DNA of 64,000 nt from an uncultured Dysgonomonas sp. Its GTDB lineage: Bacteria; Bacteroidota; Bacteroidia; Bacteroidales; Dysgonomonadaceae. The notes under the pieces are model-generated. The model saw nothing but the letters and a program-made list of their open reading frames with translations, did not search any database and had not been told where the DNA came from. Position numbers and translations under genes: made by a program. The stretch is from NCBI RefSeq assembly GCF_900079725.1, contig NZ_LT599032.1, forward strand, positions 2,014,209 to 2,078,208, read 5' to 3'. Shown one piece after another: positions 45,352 through 57,971 of the stretch; the first letter of the stretch is position 1; the number at the start of each line of letters is the position of its first letter.

Positions 45352-47442
45352 ATGAAAAATTTAAAAAAAGTATTATTAATCTTTACACTATTGGGCAGTT
45401 CTCTCTTTACTTCATACTCCCAAACTGTGCCTAATATAGGTGCTGAAATCTGGATAGAGCCCGGGCAAACGAAAGAGCAGATCTATGATTGGTTTCGACT
45501 GATGGATGAAAATAAAATGTATTCAGCCAGATTATTTGTTATGTGGAATTATATCGAAACCCAACCTGGTACTTTTGATTTTTCGTTATACGACTGGGCT
45601 TTCGATGCAGCCAATAAATATGGAGTTAAAATAGAAGCTACTTTGTGCGCTATACATGGCCCTGTATTTTATAATCAGAAATTTCATGGTCGTCCACAGT
45701 ATAACGAACTGTTCGATTCTGAATATATAAAAGAAAAAGCCGCAGTATTTATAGAGAAAACGGTCAACAGATATAAAGCAGATAAAGCATTAGGCTATTG
45801 GTGGATATTGAACGAACCCAGAAGTTTTTTGCCGGATTCGGAATTAGCAACAAAACGGTTACAAGAATGGGCGAAGAACAAATACAAAAACATAGAAGAA
45901 GTTAATAATCAATGGATTGAAAGCTACAAAGATTTCTCGGATATAAAATTCGACCCTTTATGGACAAAAGGTTCTTATTTCTATTGGCCTGTTCCAGCCA
46001 TCGACTGGTATCTGTTTCATCGCGATTTCCTTACAGAAAATCTGAAATGGATAGCCGATGAGGTTCGGAAGCATGACAAAAGCACCCCATTAACCACCAA
46101 TCCGGCCGGAGTATTCGAATATGCACATTTATACGATTTTCCCAAACACAGGGAAATATTCAATGTACTGGGAGCGTCTATGCATGCAGCGTGGCAACTG
46201 AGAAGCCTGCAAAGGGAACAATACGCATATGCAGTCGCCGGTATATCTGAAATATTGCGAGGATCGAATATGGATGGTGAGTTTTGGATGAGCGAATTGC
46301 AGGGAGGAAATAATATTTGGAGTGGGAGGAGTCCTATGTGTCCCGACCCTAAAGATTTGTCCCAATGGATATGGACAGGTGTAGGATCAGGGGCTAAGAA
46401 GATCATTTATTGGTCATTAAATTATAGAAGGCAAGGTATCGAATCCGGAGAGTGGGGACTATTAGGTTTTCGTAACGAACCTACCGAGAGATCTGTTGAA
46501 ACGAAGAACCTTAACTCTGCAATGATTGACAATCAGGACTTCCTTAAAAATGCAAAACCTTTGAAAAACAAAATATCGCTCATACTTAGCCCCGAATCGA
46601 TGCGTGTACTTTTACACATAAACAGTTTCAATGCCGGAGCTAGAGGTCTGGATGCCCATGGGCATATGCGCAGTTTGCTGATGTGGTTTATTGCATTGCA
46701 GGAAAAAGGATATCAGATAGATATTCGTCACCTGAGGGACTATGAGTGGGACTCGGAAGAAGTGGGTAGGGTTGCAATACTATCTAATATTGTTGCTGTT
46801 CCAAATGAAATGGTACCGAAACTAGAGAAATTTGTGAACGATGGTAATTATTTGATAGCTGAGGGTTTAACCGGTTTTTTTGACGAATATGAAACCAATA
46901 CATTCCAAACAGGATTCCCTCTCGAAAACCTTTTAGGAGGGAGAATGATAGATATCCCTTATAGGAATGACAAAACAATCTCCTTTAAGTTTAACGGTAT
47001 CGATATTCCGGGTTATGTATTCCAGCCGATACTTCAGCCATTGACCGGAGTTTCAGCAGGCGAAATGAATGGTTCGGTGTTTGCCATAAACAATAAAACA
47101 GGGAAGGGTAAAACTCTTTGGTTGCCCGCGGTGGTCAGCATGGGGGCGTATCCAAACAATACAGAACCTTTATCATTAGTAGCCAATAGCTTATTAGAAG
47201 AATACCTGCAGAAACAACCATTTTACTTTCAAGAATACACAAAAGGAGGTTTGCTTAGAATATTAAAAAATGGCAATAGTTATCTGACGGTAGTAACAAA
47301 TAACAGGCAGTCTGATATTGCTCTTACCTTAGTGAATCAGACTAATCTGAAACCTCAGGTGATATATGGGAATGAAACCTCCTATTTAAATGGGAAGCTA
47401 TCTCTGAAAGACCGTGAAACGATTGTTATTTTATGGAAGTAA
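45352..47442 (+). CDS. GH42-like beta-galactosidase family enzyme
   Basis: A 696-residue exported glycosidase (signal peptide ends near SYSQ). The catalytic TIM barrel spans about residues 30-400: YWWILNEP holds the acid/base Glu155 and EFWMSELQGG the nucleophile Glu315, both in the correct strands for GH42. A trimerisation/glutamine-amidotransferase-like domain (about 405-620) and a C-terminal beta domain follow. GH42 acts on beta-galactosides, while related clan A enzymes accept arabinosides or other sugars, so the exact linkage is uncertain. Export is notable because many GH42 enzymes are cytoplasmic. It follows the DUF1735 gene by 81 bases. Confidence 0.85.
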   Translation: MKNLKKVLLIFTLLGSSLFTSYSQTVPNIGAEIWIEPGQTKEQIYDWFRLMDENKMYSARLFVMWNYIETQPGTFDFSLYDWAFDAANKYGVKIEATLCAIHGPVFYNQKFHGRPQYNELFDSEYIKEKAAVFIEKTVNRYKADKALGYWWILNEPRSFLPDSELATKRLQEWAKNKYKNIEEVNNQWIESYKDFSDIKFDPLWTKGSYFYWPVPAIDWYLFHRDFLTENLKWIADEVRKHDKSTPLTTNPAGVFEYAHLYDFPKHREIFNVLGASMHAAWQLRSLQREQYAYAVAGISEILRGSNMDGEFWMSELQGGNNIWSGRSPMCPDPKDLSQWIWTGVGSGAKKIIYWSLNYRRQGIESGEWGLLGFRNEPTERSVETKNLNSAMIDNQDFLKNAKPLKNKISLILSPESMRVLLHINSFNAGARGLDAHGHMRSLLMWFIALQEKGYQIDIRHLRDYEWDSEEVGRVAILSNIVAVPNEMVPKLEKFVNDGNYLIAEGLTGFFDEYETNTFQTGFPLENLLGGRMIDIPYRNDKTISFKFNGIDIPGYVFQPILQPLTGVSAGEMNGSVFAINNKTGKGKTLWLPAVVSMGAYPNNTEPLSLVANSLLEEYLQKQPFYFQEYTKGGLLRILKNGNSYLTVVTNNRQSDIALTLVNQTNLKPQVIYGNETSYLNGKLSLKDRETIVILWK

Positions 47443-47458
47443 TGATTAAGAGAAAAAA

Positions 47459-48709
47459 ATGATGATAAAATTACAGCAGAAACGATCCTACCCATGGCTG
47501 GTAGTAAGTATGTTATGGGTAGTAGCCTTGCTAAACTATCTGGACAGGCAGATGCTCTCTACCATGCGTCCATTTATGGTAGAAGATATTGCCGAGTTGG
47601 TTTCTGCAACCAATTTCGGGCGCTTGATGGCAATCTTTCTCTGGATATATGCTTTGATGAGTCCTATCTCAGGGATGATAGCTGACCGGATGAATCGTAA
47701 ATGGCTGATAGTAATAAGTTTGTTTGTCTGGTCTGGTGTAACTATGGCTATGGGGTTTACTCACGATATGAACCACCTCTATATCCTGCGGGCCATCATG
47801 GGGATAAGCGAAGCTTTCTATGTTCCGGCAGGACTATCACTCATTGCAGATTATCATCAGGGTAAGACACGGTCTCTAGCTATTGGTGTTCACACATCAG
47901 GTATTTATCTTGGACAGGCTTTAGGTGGTTTTGGTGCAACTCTGGCCAGTATCACTTCATGGCATTTCACATTCCATACATTTGGAATTATAGGTATGAT
48001 ATACAGTATTGTCCTGATTTTGTTCCTCCGCGAAAAGAAAACATATCAAGTGAATACAACAGAAAAAAAGACATTCAGAATGGAATTATCGGCAGCTTTT
48101 AAAGGGTTGAGTATGTTATTCAGTAATATTGCATTCTGGGTTATCCTATTTTATTTCTCCGCCCCTAGTTTACCTGGATGGGCTACAAAAAACTGGCTTC
48201 CGACCTTATTTAGTGAATCATTGAATATGGATATGGCGCAGGCCGGACCATTATCCACCATGACTATGGCCTTGGCTTCGTTGGTAGGCGTTTTATTAGG
48301 TGGATATATTTCAGACAAATGGGTTGCTAAACACCTGAAAGGGCGTATATACACAGGTGCAATTGGTTTAGCTTTGACTTTGCCTGCGTTATTGCTGATA
48401 GGATATGGAAGCGGTTTGTTTGTAATTGTTACAGGAGCTATTATGTTTGGTCTTGGCTTCGGTATATTTGATGTTAACAACATGCCTATTCTTTGCCAGT
48501 TTGTCCCATCACGTTATCGGGCTACAGGCTATGGTTTACTTAATCTAGCTGGAATATCGGCAGGGGCTGTCATTACCAATGAATTGGGTAAGGCTTTGGA
48601 TGCAGGATATATGAGTCTGGTATTTTGTATTATGATAGTAGCCGTTGCGTTAGCATTGTTGTTACAGCTAACAGTTCTACGGCCTAAAACAATAGATATG
48701 AAAGATTAA
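47459..48709 (+). CDS. MFS transporter, sugar/sugar-acid type
   Basis: A 416-residue inner-membrane carrier with 12 transmembrane helices. VVALLNYLDRQMLSTMRPFM in helix 1 and the loop 2-3 motif (GMIADRMNRKW) place it in the major facilitator superfamily, close in style to hexuronate and other organic-anion symporters. It begins 16 bases after the GH42-like gene stop and is the last gene of PUL A, followed by a hairpin terminator. Together with the DapA-type aldolase it suggests uptake of a sugar acid or small oligosaccharide from the periplasm. Substrate is an inference. Confidence 0.88.
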   Translation: MMIKLQQKRSYPWLVVSMLWVVALLNYLDRQMLSTMRPFMVEDIAELVSATNFGRLMAIFLWIYALMSPISGMIADRMNRKWLIVISLFVWSGVTMAMGFTHDMNHLYILRAIMGISEAFYVPAGLSLIADYHQGKTRSLAIGVHTSGIYLGQALGGFGATLASITSWHFTFHTFGIIGMIYSIVLILFLREKKTYQVNTTEKKTFRMELSAAFKGLSMLFSNIAFWVILFYFSAPSLPGWATKNWLPTLFSESLNMDMAQAGPLSTMTMALASLVGVLLGGYISDKWVAKHLKGRIYTGAIGLALTLPALLLIGYGSGLFVIVTGAIMFGLGFGIFDVNNMPILCQFVPSRYRATGYGLLNLAGISAGAVITNELGKALDAGYMSLVFCIMIVAVALALLLQLTVLRPKTIDMKD

Positions 48710-48733
48710 ATAAATGGAGATAGATTCGTAGTA

Positions 48734-48762
48734 AAAGGGAGGGCGATGCCCTCCCTTTATTC
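48734..48762 (+). terminator. Terminator at the end of PUL A
   Basis: AAAGGGAGGGC (48734-48744) and GCCCTCCCTTT (48748-48758) form a perfect, GC-rich 11-base stem with a three-base loop, 24 bases past the MFS gene stop. The flanks are T-rich on both strands, so it may also block minus-strand read-through from PUL B. Confidence 0.78.
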
Positions 48763-49035
48763 ATTAATCTCAATTATGTATAATATAATTGAAAAGTATA
48801 CATCTGTTAGGTAAAATCTATTAGTGCTTCTAATAAGGCCATGTATTTTACTAATAAATATTCACATTATAAATTCCTTTGTATATTGAACACTAACACA
48901 GAGGTTAAAATGATAACAATGGTAGAAAAACAAGCAATTATACACATGTACTCTACCGCGCATCACAGTAAACTAATCATAATAAAACAGTTATAAACAT
49001 CAGCCTGGATATATAAGAGTTTTCCTTCCAGATGT
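48763..49035. other. Convergent spacer between PUL A and PUL B
   Basis: With the terminator this makes a gap of 326 bases. It contains no reading frame of note. Near the PUL B end, AAACATC-AGCC-TGGA and TCCAGATGTTT (about 48997-49037) form a bulged inverted repeat followed by a T-rich minus strand, a weak candidate for the PUL B terminator. Confidence 0.4.
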
Positions 49036-50478
49036 TTATTTTAATCTTTGAGGCTTAATTTCTTGTTTTTCCATTTTATAAGGCAACTTCCATACGTTAC
49101 CTTTACTATCTCCAAAGTATAGTTCCGATATACTCAATTTATCGGTATCTCCATCTCCCCAGAAATACATAAATGGATCTATTCCATTTACTACTTTTCT
49201 TATATAATTATTGTTTCTCTTACTGCTTCTTGTTACCTGTTTTTTCTTTTTCCATGTTTTGCCTTTGTCTTTGCTTTCCCACATAACTACTTCTCCGCCA
49301 GCGCCCCATTTTTGAGGGCCTTCTTCGGATGGAATCACCGCAAGCCATCTTTTTTCATCAATCCAAAGACTGCCTGTATCATAATTATTGTTGGATGTCG
49401 TAATATGTTTGTTTATCCACTCTTTACCATTCCAACGAATGGTAGACCACTGCCTTGGTCCATTATCCGGTCCGGGCTCGGGACCTTTCCCTGAAAGATA
49501 AAGAGCTACAGGAAACCCATTTTCGTCAAATGACATGTCTTTTATATATACATTTTCACCTTTACTAAAAAACTCTTTCACCATAGTAGCATTACTAACT
49601 TCAGTGATAGGTAAATTCAGAGGAGTATTCTCTACCGTTGTCCATGTATTACCAAAATCGGTAGTTTGCATATAATAAATATTAGTTCTACGATTTCCAA
49701 CTCCATCAGGATGCCAATTATAGAAGAACCCTACCTTATCACCATCCTGTCCGCTGATTTGATAATGTCCTGCGTATTTGTCTGTCTTGCGCTTTATTGC
49801 TACCAATTGTTTATCTTGCGTCCATTTCATACCCTCCTTATCGCTTGTATTAAAATACAATAGCCTTGCTCCATGATATTTTGTAAAAAGATGAAGAAAG
49901 CCTTTGTCCTTTATATATTTCGGTTGAGGATACGTCATTTCGTCTTCACTGATAAGATCAAATTTATCGACAGAATAAGGCACCGAACTTCTATATTTAT
50001 AACCCGGACGTTCTACCCCACGACCGCTGACAAAAACCCAAATATATCCTTTGGGGTCTAAGGCAATAGATGGATTATCATGGGGATCGTATACTCCCCC
50101 TTTATCATGAACTACTGTTGGCCTCGATACCGTTTTCGTCTTATGATCGAAACATGCTGCCATGCACAATAAGTAATTTCCATAATCTTTAGCGGTGTGT
50201 TTTTTCTCAGCGATATCCGCATTTGATGATCTACCTTCGGCGATTCCACCATAAACGAAAAATGTTTTATCCACTTCGGGTGCATAAATAGCCAACGGTA
50301 TATGTTTGGCAGTGTATGTCCCTAATCCTCCCGAATATTTATCTCCATACTTTGAATACTGTCCGAGGGTAAACCATGCGCCCTTAAATCCATCTATCTT
50401 AGTGTTACTCATGGATTCCTGCGCATTTATCTCAACAGTTAAGAAGAGGATACTTAGAATTAAAAATATCTTTTTCAT
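49036..50478 (-). CDS. BNR-4 repeat propeller protein
   Basis: A 480-residue exported protein (signal peptide ends near INAQ). The sequence GFKGAWFTLGQYSKYGDKYS followed by GGLGTYTAKH near the N-terminus and the later TTDFGNTW and SKDKGKTW Asp-box-like repeats fit the BNR-4 propeller family found in polysaccharide utilisation loci. Related propellers include polysaccharide lyases and glycosidases, but I cannot identify catalytic residues. It is the last gene of PUL B, 19 bases after the alpha/alpha-toroid-like gene, and is likely periplasmic. Confidence 0.78.
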   Translation of the reverse strand: MKKIFLILSILFLTVEINAQESMSNTKIDGFKGAWFTLGQYSKYGDKYSGGLGTYTAKHIPLAIYAPEVDKTFFVYGGIAEGRSSNADIAEKKHTAKDYGNYLLCMAACFDHKTKTVSRPTVVHDKGGVYDPHDNPSIALDPKGYIWVFVSGRGVERPGYKYRSSVPYSVDKFDLISEDEMTYPQPKYIKDKGFLHLFTKYHGARLLYFNTSDKEGMKWTQDKQLVAIKRKTDKYAGHYQISGQDGDKVGFFYNWHPDGVGNRRTNIYYMQTTDFGNTWTTVENTPLNLPITEVSNATMVKEFFSKGENVYIKDMSFDENGFPVALYLSGKGPEPGPDNGPRQWSTIRWNGKEWINKHITTSNNNYDTGSLWIDEKRWLAVIPSEEGPQKWGAGGEVVMWESKDKGKTWKKKKQVTRSSKRNNNYIRKVVNGIDPFMYFWGDGDTDKLSISELYFGDSKGNVWKLPYKMEKQEIKPQRLK

Positions 50479-50497
50479 ATCTCGTTTTATTATAATC

Positions 50498-53035
50498 TCA
50501 AATATTTATTTTTATGATTTGTATACCCCAAGCTTCAATTTCTTCAATGTTTGTTCTTTTCTTAACTTTTAAGCCTTTTTGTTTTGCTACAGAGGGATTG
50601 ATACTCCATTTTACATTATTCACCTTTTGCTGTTGGTTAAGTAAAACAAGATAGAATGATTCTGTATTTTCCGCCTTCATGAAAAAATAATCTATATTTG
50701 GATTATCCACTTCCAGTAAATCGGGATATAATAACAAAGAGACTTTTTCATCGTTGAATGTCCCTTTCTCGAAACCAACAGGTTGGTGAGGACCTACTTT
50801 AGGAGACACGTATCCTCTAGGAAAAGAAATAGTATTCCCCGATCTAATTTCAGCTTCTGCTACCAGATAATCCGTAATCCAGCCCACTTGCCACCAAGCA
50901 TGATGGGGAAATACGCCCGGCCCTTCATCAAAACGTTTCCAATAATATGATGCTACATTATTTCCTTTATTCACAAAAGCATCCCGGCCTATCGCGGCGG
51001 CTCTCGCCATATCCAGAAAAATAGCTTCTTTCGTCAATTGATATATTCTAACAAACATACCCGCGTGGCTAGACAACAATATGGGACCATGATTGACAGC
51101 AGAACCGATAGTACCGCCATGTTCGAATCCGAGCCCTACTTGCGAAAGTTGCCAATCTTGTACCTGTTTTCCCTTAAATATTTTCATTTCCGAACTAGGT
51201 GTAGGATATGTATAGATAGATGTTGTGTATATTTTTGCCGTTTCTATCGCTGCGTCCAGATAAGTTTGTTCGGGTACTATTTCATACAAATCTAACAATG
51301 CTTGTGCGCTTTGTGCAGTGGCAAAGTCGTTTACAAACCTAACGTCCCCACATACACCTGTAAAAGAACCATTTGCCACAGCATTTTTCACATACCAATC
51401 TGCGCCTTTTACCGCTGCATCGAGATACTTTTTATCTTTTAGCATTTTGTAAGCAACAAACATTCCGTAAAACGTAGGTCTATAATCTTGTAAATCTTTA
51501 TATATTACTTCATGCGTATCTTTGTCAAAGGCTAAAGGCCAGCTTCCATCTTCTCGTTGCCAAGATATTAATCGCTCAGCTCCATCTTTCAATTTTTCTA
51601 ATAATACACTGTCATTGGGTTCGTACAATAAAATGTTCGCAATATCTATAAGTGTATAATAAGTCAGCCCGATAGGCTCGTAATGATTCCCCCATTCTTC
51701 TATGAATTTTTTCTTCTTCATCAAATAGTACTGCCCTTTAGCTGCTCCATGAAAGAAACCATCATTTTCATCCTGCTGAGCAATCTTAAAATTGCGTAAA
51801 TATGGAAGTCTTGCTGTTTTTATTTTCTCATCATCAGTAATAGAAGCCAGCATCCACGCAGCAGCAATATCCGAATTTTTAATAGCATCATTTTCAGCTT
51901 CCGATACTGCACTCATGTATAATTGAGCTCCTATTTTAAGATTATTATAATCTGCAGTATTCCAGAAAGAAGTCTTATCGTCGGTCAGATATTTTCTCAT
52001 GGATAAAATGCGATCAGTCAAAGATTTCGTAGATTCCTTGAGTGCTACTGATTGGTTGAAATCATAGATATTGTATACTGCATGTTTGTAAACATCGAAC
52101 CAATCGGACTGTTTGAGAGTAAACCTATATGCAAAGTTTATTGTATCGCCCTTTGTTTTTTGAGAACCTTCTTCCCCTAAAATCGGATGGTAAGCGGTGG
52201 GAGTCAGTTTTGATTTTTTATTCATATGCGACAAAGCTATTTTCCATATTTTATTATGTATTTCTTTGTCTTCGACATATCTTTCACTCACATGTTCGGG
52301 ATTTACAATTACAGCCAAGGTATTTCCTGTCTTATTAGTAATAGCAGACATAGGAGATGTAATAGTACTTTCCCTGCATAGCACTGGAAATTCCGGTAAT
52401 CCTTGTGCATACACATAGCTTAGATCGAAGTCTTCGTTTATTTTGTTGCCCTGAAAAAAACCGGGAACTACCCCCCATTCCAGCATATCTCTATCTATAT
52501 TACCCAACGAAACCGATGCAAGTGAAAAATATCCGTCTTTGTAAGCAACAAATGAAGTTTTTACACAGATATCATGGGAATAATTCTCATCAAACATATA
52601 AGTGATCAATACCTTACCTATTTCCAACTCCTTGCTAAAAACAGCCGAATTATCGGATAAAGTTTCCAGCTCAGGATAAAAAGAATAGGGTTTGCCTGCT
52701 CTGTTCATTGGAACTTCGGATATTGCCCGCTTATATTTATCTATAACATATTTGAAATCTTCAGGAAAACTAGCCGTATCTCCATTTTGTTGTACCACCG
52801 TCAAAGCAGTATCGGTTGGTTTTGTTTCCGAAAATAAGATTGTAATTTCTCCATCCGGGTTCCCCCATGATTTCCAAACATCCTGATTCTTATTTTTGAC
52901 AGAAGAAATGATCCATCCATCCGATGTTTCTTTCCATTCTATTTTTATCTCTCCATTTGTCAATTCTGCTTTTCGGCTACATGCAAGAGTTAAAATGGGA
53001 AAAATAAATATGATTAAAATCTTAAATAATTTCAT
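50498..53035 (-). CDS. Lipoprotein with alpha/alpha-toroid-like domain, probable glycan-active enzyme
   Basis: An 845-residue lipoprotein (Cys19 in LTLACS). The N-terminal third looks like a beta-sandwich; residues about 340-710 show repeated helical pairs with signatures of (alpha/alpha)6 barrels (DGAERLISWQREDGSWPLAF, LQDYRPTFYGMFVAYKMLK, DFATAQSAQALLDLYEI); a beta domain closes the protein. This layout occurs in several glycoside hydrolase and polysaccharide lyase families and in uronyl epimerases, but I cannot assign a family or active site. It lies 25 bases after the GH2 gene in PUL B. Function beyond carbohydrate processing is unknown. Confidence 0.72.
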   Translation of the reverse strand: MKLFKILIIFIFPILTLACSRKAELTNGEIKIEWKETSDGWIISSVKNKNQDVWKSWGNPDGEITILFSETKPTDTALTVVQQNGDTASFPEDFKYVIDKYKRAISEVPMNRAGKPYSFYPELETLSDNSAVFSKELEIGKVLITYMFDENYSHDICVKTSFVAYKDGYFSLASVSLGNIDRDMLEWGVVPGFFQGNKINEDFDLSYVYAQGLPEFPVLCRESTITSPMSAITNKTGNTLAVIVNPEHVSERYVEDKEIHNKIWKIALSHMNKKSKLTPTAYHPILGEEGSQKTKGDTINFAYRFTLKQSDWFDVYKHAVYNIYDFNQSVALKESTKSLTDRILSMRKYLTDDKTSFWNTADYNNLKIGAQLYMSAVSEAENDAIKNSDIAAAWMLASITDDEKIKTARLPYLRNFKIAQQDENDGFFHGAAKGQYYLMKKKKFIEEWGNHYEPIGLTYYTLIDIANILLYEPNDSVLLEKLKDGAERLISWQREDGSWPLAFDKDTHEVIYKDLQDYRPTFYGMFVAYKMLKDKKYLDAAVKGADWYVKNAVANGSFTGVCGDVRFVNDFATAQSAQALLDLYEIVPEQTYLDAAIETAKIYTTSIYTYPTPSSEMKIFKGKQVQDWQLSQVGLGFEHGGTIGSAVNHGPILLSSHAGMFVRIYQLTKEAIFLDMARAAAIGRDAFVNKGNNVASYYWKRFDEGPGVFPHHAWWQVGWITDYLVAEAEIRSGNTISFPRGYVSPKVGPHQPVGFEKGTFNDEKVSLLLYPDLLEVDNPNIDYFFMKAENTESFYLVLLNQQQKVNNVKWSINPSVAKQKGLKVKKRTNIEEIEAWGIQIIKINI

Positions 53036-53060
53036 ATTATTCTATTTTATTAGTTTAATC

Positions 53061-56189
<3,129 letters not shown>

Positions 56190-56213
56190 TTAAATGTGAA
56201 AAATAAAGATTAG

Positions 56214-56255
56214 AAACAGATTCAGCACTTAATTATTTAAGCACTAAATCTGTTT
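56214..56255 (-). other. Hairpin between susD and the GH2 gene (attenuator candidate)
   Basis: A 19-base inverted repeat with a four-base loop begins 15 bases after the susD stop. Its arms (56214-56232 and 56237-56255) differ at three positions, and in the minus-strand RNA all three become G-U pairs, so the transcript can form a continuous stem. Only a broken T tract follows. A partial terminator that lowers expression of the downstream enzymes relative to susCD is likely. Confidence 0.65.
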
Positions 56256-56270
56256 TCTATTTTTAAGAAA

Positions 56271-57959
56271 CTAATAACCAGGGTTTTGTTTTATATTATC
56301 ATTAATAAGAATTTCTTTTGATGGGATTGGCCATAAGTACTGACGATTAGCATCAAATTTACGTTCTACGAGTAATTTAATTTTTTGATTCTGATATAAT
56401 GACGAAAAATCAGTAATCCCATCCTCATCTATTTTAGGAGTTTCGGAGAAAAACCATAATCCCTCATCTACCACATCACTTTTCAAATTAGCAGGATCTA
56501 ACAATCCATATATTGGCAAGTTTAAAACTTTTTCAGCCAGTTTCCAGCGAATAATATCCATATATCTGAGTCCTTCGAAAGCAAATTCCATTCGTCTTTC
56601 TAATCTTACAATCTTTCTCAATTTTGTGGCATCTGTTGTAGCGACAGATGGATATGCTGTGGTTTGAGTTCTTTCTACTCCGTAAGCTCTGGCTCTGATA
56701 TCATTAATAGCATTTAACACTGTTTGATCTATTTCACCCAGCTCTATTTTGGCTTCAGCATACATCAACAAGACATCTGCATATCGCATGACGATCTCAT
56801 TCTTGTCGGCTTTGTGCCCATTCTGATTCCATGTATCGTCTACCCATTTTTTCCACACCAAACCGTTATATGATGCATACTGGGCAACTGCTCTATTGTC
56901 AGTGTTTTTTATTTGTGCTCCTGTATTGTAATTTAATACCGTAAGAGCATCTGGATGAGGGTTATATTCAATACCCACATGTCTCGTTTTAAATTCAACA
57001 ATCGTTTTTGTACATCTTGGATCTCTATTTAAGAATGGTTCTCTAGGATTGAATAAAGGTGATTCGTCAATAGGTTTCCCGTCGGTACATAAAAAAGCAC
57101 AAAGCAAATCCCACGATGGAACGTATTGCCCCCATCCTCCGGCAGTACGTGGAGTGAAAGCTTGTGTACCGATATAAATACTTTGTTCTATGGAACGAGG
57201 CCGGGTGAGAATAAATTCTTTGTTGCTTTTTGTTGAACTTAAAAAGATTTCAGTAAAATCATTATGAAGAGAGTAAACCCCTAAATCGATACATTTTTTT
57301 GCAGCATCGGCAGCTATGGCGTAGTCGCCTACATAAAGAGCTGCTCTCGCCTTGAAAGCATAAGCTACTCCTTTACTGTTTGCCCTTATTTCTCCTTCTA
57401 TCTCTTTATCAAGTACTGCAATTGCATTATCAAAATCTTCATATACATATCGCATCACCTCTTTTTTATCTGTTCTGCCGATTTTAAAAGCTTCACTAAT
57501 TGAAGGAATAGTATGTGAAACATATACTACATCTCCATAATGAGCCACAAGCGAAGCATGCTGTATTGCTTTGACTAACTTTGCTTCAGCTTCCAATTTT
57601 TTGACCAAGTCAGCAGGCACTCCAAGCTCTCGTGCTTTATCTAAATTGGCCAATAGTTCATTTGCTCTTCCTATTGCCGCATATTTATTAGTCCATGTAG
57701 TAGTAGGGATTGATGACAATCCGTCGATTGTCCCTCCTGTAATATTATTTACCTCGTTTCTATTTGTCCAGTCATCGGTGTACGAATCATCATCGAGCGA
57801 CCAATAAGCAATGTTGTACAAACTACGGACAGACATCATTAGCTCTTCTTCGGTTGTATACCAGTTCTCACTCGAACCCTCGGATAGTGGATTCAAATCC
57901 ATATCATAACAAGACGTAAGCAATAATGTTATAAATATATATATAATCGTTCTTTTCAT
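56271..57959 (-). CDS. SusD/RagB family nutrient-binding lipoprotein (PUL B)
   Basis: A 562-residue SusD-type lipoprotein. The lipobox LLLTSC gives Cys17, followed by YDMDLNPLSEGS. Helical TPR-like blocks (FKARAALYVGDYAIAADAAK), the C-terminal signature KIVRLERRMEFAFEGLRYMD, and the final KQNPGY are typical. It starts 12 bases after the susC stop and should form the lid on that transporter. The long interdomain region carries no obvious insert. Confidence 0.95.
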   Translation of the reverse strand: MKRTIIYIFITLLLTSCYDMDLNPLSEGSSENWYTTEEELMMSVRSLYNIAYWSLDDDSYTDDWTNRNEVNNITGGTIDGLSSIPTTTWTNKYAAIGRANELLANLDKARELGVPADLVKKLEAEAKLVKAIQHASLVAHYGDVVYVSHTIPSISEAFKIGRTDKKEVMRYVYEDFDNAIAVLDKEIEGEIRANSKGVAYAFKARAALYVGDYAIAADAAKKCIDLGVYSLHNDFTEIFLSSTKSNKEFILTRPRSIEQSIYIGTQAFTPRTAGGWGQYVPSWDLLCAFLCTDGKPIDESPLFNPREPFLNRDPRCTKTIVEFKTRHVGIEYNPHPDALTVLNYNTGAQIKNTDNRAVAQYASYNGLVWKKWVDDTWNQNGHKADKNEIVMRYADVLLMYAEAKIELGEIDQTVLNAINDIRARAYGVERTQTTAYPSVATTDATKLRKIVRLERRMEFAFEGLRYMDIIRWKLAEKVLNLPIYGLLDPANLKSDVVDEGLWFFSETPKIDEDGITDFSSLYQNQKIKLLVERKFDANRQYLWPIPSKEILINDNIKQNPGY

Positions 57960-57971
57960 TTTCGTTCTTTT

